Positions 6,690 through 10,969 of a stretch of DNA of 10,969 bases are shown here, one piece after another. Origin of the DNA: CAZDIO01 sp964505555 (lineage in GTDB: Bacteria; Bdellovibrionota_C; UBA2361; SZUA-149; CAZDIO01); assembly GCA_964505555.1 (NCBI GenBank), contig CAZDIO010000062.1, positions 1-10,969 of the forward strand, in the 5' to 3' direction. Position 1 is the stretch's first letter. Each line of letters opens with the position of its first letter. The notes beneath the pieces are model-generated. The model searched no databases. It was not told the origin of the DNA and saw only the letters and a program-made list of their open reading frames with translations. The position numbers and the translations under genes are program-made.

Positions 6690-8573
6690 CTACCGTTTTT
6701 GGCGCAAAACTCGATACGCCTTCACAAAAGGAACGAGATAGAGTCTCCACACAGTTCGAAGTGCCTGAGTATCCTCGGGGGGAAGCCCAAACCGAATCTC
6801 CTCTTTGTTTTTTGGAATGTAGATCGTTCCAAACAGCTTATCCCAGATGGCAAGCATAAAGCCGATGTTTTTATCAAAATGCTGGGGGTTATCACTGTGA
6901 TGAATCTGGTGTTGGGCGGGACTAATAAAAATTGAACTCCAGAATGGTCCGTACGATACCCAGATATGAGAGTGTCGTAAGTTATAGCCAAATACGTAAA
7001 AAAGAAAGGTAAACATATTCATCTGAAGTACTGTAATTTTAGAAATTTCCGCAGGAAAAAGAAAACGAAATACCCCATCAACAACTCCTACCGAAAGCGC
7101 TGAAAAAGTGATCGCCATAAAGTCATCGATGGGATGCTGGCGGTACACCGTCAGCGGAGTAAGCACCTCTGCAGAGTGATGGACTTTGTGAAACTCCCAC
7201 AGCGCTGGAATTTTATGAAGAAGAAAATGTGAAACATAGAGCCCAAAATCAAAAGCGATAATGACTAACAATGTATAGGTAACGGAGCCTAATATTTTAT
7301 AAGGAAAAGAGAGTGCACTTACTCCAAATTGGGCAAGCGCATTTTGAAGATAACGAGATACCGGCTCGGAGCTTAATAAAACTGGTGCAAAAATTAAGGG
7401 GAAAAGGGTCCTATTAATGAAATAGTAAAGGTAATCAACCTTTGCTGAATGGTGAAGATACACACTTTTTGGAAAACAGTAAGAAAGAAATTGTTTTAGC
7501 GATTGCTGCTCATTGTCTTTTCTGTAGTAGTGATAAGAAAATAGCGCAATAACAAGTGCTGTATAAAGGTAGAGCCAATAAACACGTTGGGTTGGATTAA
7601 GGAAATATTTTAAAGGAGTGGTGAGCCATTCTTTTAATTTTATCTTGCTACTAAACCCTAGAACATCCTCTCCATAAATCTGCGAACTCATTTGGGGGGG
7701 GACTTCTTGAGAAGAACTCTTTTGTCTGAGGATCGCTTCAACTGTTTTTTCTACTCTGAGTTCAATGATCTGACTTCCTAGCTTAATAAATTTTTCTGGG
7801 GGAGAGAGTTCAATGCCGTTTAAATGAAACATCCCTCGTCTTTCGCGCTCCTCCTTGCGAATGAGTTGAGGATCAATAGCTAATAATTGCAGACTAAAGG
7901 CCAGTTCGTCGTGGGTCCCTTCGCTTTTTTCAATGATCCCTTGCGTCTTTAACCAATCACGAAGAAACTCGTAGTTGTAGAAATCTTTAATATAAAAAAC
8001 ATTTACTGCCTCACCGACCTCACCGTGCCATAAAAAAGTGAGCTCTGCTGCCACCTCCTCTAAGGGTTGTTGATTATCCCCACTATCACCAAGTAAAACG
8101 ATTTTTTTAAAGCCGTGCACCTTAAGACTTGTGCAGATCTCTGAAATAAGAAGTTTGAATGTTTCTTTTCTCACCGTGATCGTTCCTGGATATCTCATGT
8201 GCCCAGATGGTGGCGAGAAAGAACCTTCAGGAACAAACTTTACAACAGGCAAAACAAGGGCATCACCAAGTCGAATCGCGATTTTTTCTGCAACGACTTC
8301 AGAGATATAATTGTGTTTCCCTAACACCACATAAGGGCCATTTTGTTCAATCCCTCCTGTGGGGATAATTGCGGTTGTCTTCCCTTCAGCGAGCGCATCA
8401 CGCACCTCCATCCATGTCATCTCTTCAAGAAAAACGGTACTTCGAGAATCAATAGGACGAGGGGTGTCTACAGGTTCAGCAACAACGACCGCTCCAAGAG
8501 CGATGAAAATGAATAATATTACAAACCGTTTGATCAAGGTGGTTTCTTTAAGTGATTTTGTTCGCAAGGGCAT
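6690..8573 (-). CDS. exported creatininase-like domain fused to a sterol desaturase/fatty acid hydroxylase domain
   Basis: One uninterrupted 627-codon frame carries two unrelated domains. Residues 1-32 are a signal peptide or signal anchor: a basic start, hydrophobic 17-31, then AEP. Residues about 46-285 resemble the secreted branch of creatininase-like proteins (TGGIEQNGP 72-80, LGKHN 84-88, LGDSGDNQ 161-168). Residues about 365-585 form a fatty acid hydroxylase superfamily domain with membrane segments near 383-402, 427-447, 484-506 and 513-530. Its di-iron histidine boxes are H449/H453, H462/H465/H466, H534/H536 and H555/H558/H559. A further membrane segment (331-348) followed by RK lies between the domains, which fits an outside creatininase part and a chain returning to the cytoplasm. 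The hydroxylase looks intact, whereas the creatininase metal site is largely replaced. The natural substrate is unknown; lipid or carotenoid-like hydroxylation is typical for the second domain. queF lies 88 bases upstream. Confidence 0.85.
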   Translation of the reverse strand: MPLRTKSLKETTLIKRFVILFIFIALGAVVVAEPVDTPRPIDSRSTVFLEEMTWMEVRDALAEGKTTAIIPTGGIEQNGPYVVLGKHNYISEVVAEKIAIRLGDALVLPVVKFVPEGSFSPPSGHMRYPGTITVRKETFKLLISEICTSLKVHGFKKIVLLGDSGDNQQPLEEVAAELTFLWHGEVGEAVNVFYIKDFYNYEFLRDWLKTQGIIEKSEGTHDELAFSLQLLAIDPQLIRKEERERRGMFHLNGIELSPPEKFIKLGSQIIELRVEKTVEAILRQKSSSQEVPPQMSSQIYGEDVLGFSSKIKLKEWLTTPLKYFLNPTQRVYWLYLYTALVIALFSYHYYRKDNEQQSLKQFLSYCFPKSVYLHHSAKVDYLYYFINRTLFPLIFAPVLLSSEPVSRYLQNALAQFGVSALSFPYKILGSVTYTLLVIIAFDFGLYVSHFLLHKIPALWEFHKVHHSAEVLTPLTVYRQHPIDDFMAITFSALSVGVVDGVFRFLFPAEISKITVLQMNMFTFLFYVFGYNLRHSHIWVSYGPFWSSIFISPAQHQIHHSDNPQHFDKNIGFMLAIWDKLFGTIYIPKNKEEIRFGLPPEDTQALRTVWRLYLVPFVKAYRVLRQKR

Positions 8574-8661
8574 CGTACTCAGAGTGTAGGCGAGATACCC
8601 TTACTCCGAATACCATTTATTTTGATTCCCACGGGTGGGGTTAAGCTTCTTGAAACCCTGA

Positions 8662-9018
8662 TCAGTTCTTTCGGTAATTTGCTTTAACTACGGTGTGAAT
8701 TCCCCCACGAACATTAAAATCACCTATCACCTCAATCGATAATGGGGATATTGCTTGAACCAAATCATCAAGAATTTGATTTGTTACCGCCTCATGAAAC
8801 GCACCTTCGTTTCGGTATGACCAGAGGTAGAGTTTTAACGATTTAAGCTCAACACAGAGCTGGTCTGGGGTGTAGCAAATAGTAATCGCTGCAAAATCAG
8901 GTTGTCCCGTCATCGGACAGATACAGGTAAACTCCGGACACTCAAAGCGAATTTCGTACTCTCTTCCTGGCCGGGGATTTGGAAAGGTATGTAGCTCTTT
9001 TGAAGGTTTTGTCGCCAT
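8662..9018 (-). CDS. queF: NADPH-dependent 7-cyano-7-deazaguanine reductase (type I QueF)
   Basis: QueF reduces the nitrile of preQ0 to the amine of preQ1, a cytoplasmic step in making the tRNA base queuosine. The catalytic Cys is C34 in CICPMTGQPDFA and the general acid is D41 in the same stretch. The family signature ELKSLKLYLWSYRNEGAFHE spans 57-76 and includes the QueF motif E-x-K-S-x-K. At 118 residues it is the short, single-domain form (as in Bacillus YkvM), at the small end of the family's range. The start is ATG 9018 with no obvious Shine-Dalgarno sequence. No other queuosine genes are in the window, so it seems to stand apart from its pathway. Its start is only 28 bases from the start of the divergent beta-propeller gene. 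Confidence 0.95.
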   Translation of the reverse strand: MATKPSKELHTFPNPRPGREYEIRFECPEFTCICPMTGQPDFAAITICYTPDQLCVELKSLKLYLWSYRNEGAFHEAVTNQILDDLVQAISPLSIEVIGDFNVRGGIHTVVKANYRKN

Positions 9019-9046
9019 AAATTAAACAACATGTCATTATTATCAG

Positions 9047-10921
9047 GTGATGAAATCAAAGCACATTATCAGACATTTTTGCAACTTTCCAAGGAGTGAT
9101 TATCTTTGTTTCCTCTTTGTGACTTTCCTTATCCTGTTTTTTATCGCTCCTGCGTATGCAACCCCGGCAGACAACAGCGCCGATTTTAATGGGGACAAGA
9201 AAGATGAGATCGTTCTTTGGTCCCCTGTAAATGGAGCATTTCAAGCGCTCAGTGGATCAGTAACCCTTTTTTCAAAAACGTGTGGCAAGAGTGGCGATAT
9301 TCCTCTTCTGGGTGATATCGATGGTGATGGAGTAACCGAATTTGTCACGTGGAGAGCGGGCGTGGTTACCGATCCACTTGTTGATTCAGGTTCAATCTTA
9401 GTTTGTAAACCTGGACAAAACAATGTACGCACCACACTTGGAAATGCGGGCGATAGAGTTTTTCTTACTACAGATTATGATGGCGACGAGATAAGCGATC
9501 CTTCATTTTTTCGTCCACGAAATGGCAAGTGGTATAAATCTCTTTCACAAAGAGAGGAGGTCGTTGTAACTAAAAATGGCCGGCTTGGAGACATCCCCGT
9601 TCCAAGTGATTACGATGGCGATGGACGAACCGATGAAACGGTCTTTCGCCCCGCTACAGGCACCTGGCATCTACTTTTTAGTAGTAATCGAACAAAACAA
9701 ACGATCGCCTGGGGAAACCCCGCTGATATTCCAGTTCCTGCAGACTACGACGGGGATCAAAAAGCAGACATTGCGGTGTACCGTCCTGAAGAGGGGAGAT
9801 GGTTGATTCGAAAAAGCAGCGATCTGCTGACCACCCTCCAAATGTCTCTTGGAAAACCAGGAGATAGGCCATATCCCCTTGATCAAAACGCCGATGGAAA
9901 AGCTGATATTGCTGTGTTTAGACAATCAGCAAACGCTTTTTACTTCAAAACGAGCATAACCGCTCAAACAAAAGGAACGGCACTTCCTAAGGGACACTTT
10001 CTTCTTCCAAATGAATTTCGGCGACCCATTAAGGCCATTAACGACTACACTGGGGATGGAGTAAGTGAGTTCATTGTGCTGCGCGCGATCGGAGCAAACC
10101 TTGCCTGGCTCATTGCAGACAAAAAGCAAGGCCCCCTTCCCACCGTGATGTGGGGACTACGAGGAGATCGCTCAATGTTTAGAGATTTTACCGGAGACAA
10201 CCGTGGTGACTTTGTTGTCATTCGAAACATCGGGGGACTACTCTACTGGTTTGTTCGTCCCAGTGAGGTCTCAAGCGCTGTGATTACAAAAGCATTTGGT
10301 GCTGCTGGCGACACCCTGATTCCAGAAGACTACGATAGTGATGAAAAAATTGATTTTGCTGTGGTAAGAAAAGCTGCAAACAACTCGCTCCTCTGGATTA
10401 TTCAAGGAAGCTCTACCAATCAACTCATTCAGCAACCTTGGGGACTTCTTGGCGATCGAGTAGTGGTGGGAGACTTTAACGGTGACAAACAGGCTGAGCT
10501 GACGGTAGTTCGTCCGATCCAGGGTTTTCTCTATTGGTTCTCTTTTGATCTAAACTCACGAAGTGCCTTACCTCAAGTTCAATGGGGCCTTAGTGGCGAT
10601 ACACTACTTCCCTACGATTATGACGGTGATGGACGAACTGATTACGGAGTTTCGAAGCTTTTTGGAGCTCAATTATTTCTTTTTATTCGACTTGCAACGG
10701 GAGAAACCCTTGATCCGATCCCGTGGGGACTTTCAGGAGACCAATACGTTCCCGCCCATTACCGGGGAGGCTACAAAGTGTTTCCCACAGTATGGAGAAT
10801 GACCCCTGGAAAAGCATCTTACTTTGTAACTGAAGGATCTTTAGGCGCTTATGAGTTTCCCTGGGGCCTCAAAGGCGACGCCCCCGTAAGCTCAAACAAC
10901 GCCCCCACTCCTCCTCACTAA
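9047..10921 (+). CDS. exported FG-GAP/VCBS-repeat beta-propeller protein
   Basis: The protein has 624 residues. A basic start and a hydrophobic stretch (20-37) end in AYA-TP, a good signal peptidase I site near residue 38. The rest consists of about twelve repeats of 44-54 residues. Each carries a calcium-loop motif like DYDGDGRTD (starting at D46, D90, D143, D188, D233, D279, D333, D380, D428, D476 and D524), and a twelfth loop near 571 is degenerate. Each is followed by a VxRP-type strand and a WGxxGD turn. This architecture predicts one or two calcium-binding beta-propellers, as in integrin alpha subunits and many secreted or surface bacterial proteins used in adhesion or binding. No cell-wall anchor, C-terminal sorting signal or enzyme domain is seen. 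GTG 9047 and ATG 9050 are adjacent candidate starts; both have only a weak AGG nearby. Its link to the polysaccharide genes is positional only. Confidence 0.87.
   Translation: MMKSKHIIRHFCNFPRSDYLCFLFVTFLILFFIAPAYATPADNSADFNGDKKDEIVLWSPVNGAFQALSGSVTLFSKTCGKSGDIPLLGDIDGDGVTEFVTWRAGVVTDPLVDSGSILVCKPGQNNVRTTLGNAGDRVFLTTDYDGDEISDPSFFRPRNGKWYKSLSQREEVVVTKNGRLGDIPVPSDYDGDGRTDETVFRPATGTWHLLFSSNRTKQTIAWGNPADIPVPADYDGDQKADIAVYRPEEGRWLIRKSSDLLTTLQMSLGKPGDRPYPLDQNADGKADIAVFRQSANAFYFKTSITAQTKGTALPKGHFLLPNEFRRPIKAINDYTGDGVSEFIVLRAIGANLAWLIADKKQGPLPTVMWGLRGDRSMFRDFTGDNRGDFVVIRNIGGLLYWFVRPSEVSSAVITKAFGAAGDTLIPEDYDSDEKIDFAVVRKAANNSLLWIIQGSSTNQLIQQPWGLLGDRVVVGDFNGDKQAELTVVRPIQGFLYWFSFDLNSRSALPQVQWGLSGDTLLPYDYDGDGRTDYGVSKLFGAQLFLFIRLATGETLDPIPWGLSGDQYVPAHYRGGYKVFPTVWRMTPGKASYFVTEGSLGAYEFPWGLKGDAPVSSNNAPTPPH
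9065..9092 (-). promoter_or_regulatory. possible promoter for queF
   Basis: On the minus strand TTGGAA (9087-9092, 4/6 to consensus), a 16-base spacer and GATAAT (9065-9070, 5/6) could drive queF with a leader of about 40 bases. The site lies inside the first codons of the divergent plus-strand gene. The octamer ATTATCAG at 9065-9072 is repeated directly at 9039-9046 in the start-to-start gap. This is a weak call. Confidence 0.3.
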
Positions 10922-10950
10922 AGCCGTTCCACTTTAAGTGTGGGAAGAAA

Positions 10951-10969
10951 CCTGTCGTTGCGAGCCGGG
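10951..10969 (+). repeat. dispersed TTGCGAGC-type short repeat, copy 2 (cut by the window end)
   Basis: CCTGTCGTTGCGAGC at 10951-10965 is identical over 15 bases to the reverse complement of the copy at the left edge (35-49). It then diverges (CGGG here, GAAG there). It begins 29 bases past the stop codon of the beta-propeller gene and runs off the window, so its full length is unknown. The two copies are in opposite orientation and sit downstream of the outermost gene on each side. Confidence 0.55.

Noticed and set aside
8605..8660. Terminator or riboswitch between queF and the fusion gene
   Set aside because: There is a short CCCA/TGGG stem and a GGGTT/AACCC pairing, but no U-tract and no recognisable preQ1 riboswitch core with an A-rich tail.
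9091..9121. Downstream start for the propeller gene after AAGGAG at 9091-9096
   Set aside because: The next in-frame start codon (GTG 9119) is 22 bases away and would leave too short a hydrophobic core for the signal peptide.
1..10969. CRISPR arrays, tRNA or rRNA genes, insertion-sequence transposases
   Set aside because: I saw no regularly spaced direct repeats, no cloverleaf with a TTC-type T-arm, and no transposase-like frame on either strand.

Overview
The window is a bacterial chromosomal segment of roughly 40-45% GC by spot counts. It holds nine protein-coding genes and no rRNA, tRNA or CRISPR array that I can see. The content points to a diderm (Gram-negative-like) environmental bacterium: Vi/O-antigen type nucleotide-sugar enzymes, a polysaccharide-processing module, and Sec-type signal peptides on two large proteins. 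I cannot name the lineage from sequence alone.

Layout: eight genes lie on the minus strand and one on the plus strand. In transcription order on the minus strand they are queF (9018-8662), a creatininase-like/fatty-acid-hydroxylase fusion (8573-6690), a family 2 glycosyltransferase (6522-5701), an FAD-dependent oxidoreductase (5630-4317), a NodB-type polysaccharide deacetylase (4317-3418), a GNAT acetyltransferase (3102-2593), and a tviB/tviC-like pair (2407-1109 and 1106-69). On the plus strand, a 624-residue exported FG-GAP/VCBS beta-propeller protein (9047-10921) diverges from queF. Each end of the window carries a copy, one full and one partial, of a short dispersed repeat built on TTGCGAGC, in opposite orientations.

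How the genes fit together: tviB and tviC encode an NAD-dependent nucleotide-sugar dehydrogenase and a 4-epimerase, which together supply a UDP-N-acetylhexosaminuronic acid (the UDP-GalNAcA route). The glycosyltransferase, oxidoreductase and deacetylase form a second unit behind a near-perfect sigma70-type promoter. They look like a module that builds or remodels a lipid-linked or membrane-associated glycan. The GNAT gene sits between the two units in a clearly GC-richer patch bordered by strong stem-loops, and looks like a later insertion.

The most unusual item is the 627-residue fusion. A signal peptide is followed by a creatininase-like domain in which most of the metal ligands of characterised creatininase are replaced, and then by a complete membrane di-iron sterol desaturase/fatty acid hydroxylase domain with intact histidine boxes. 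Other points worth a second look are a promoter so close to the tviB start codon that its mRNA should be leaderless, a 40-base hairpin in the 3.1-3.4 kb gap, and the paired repeats bracketing the locus.
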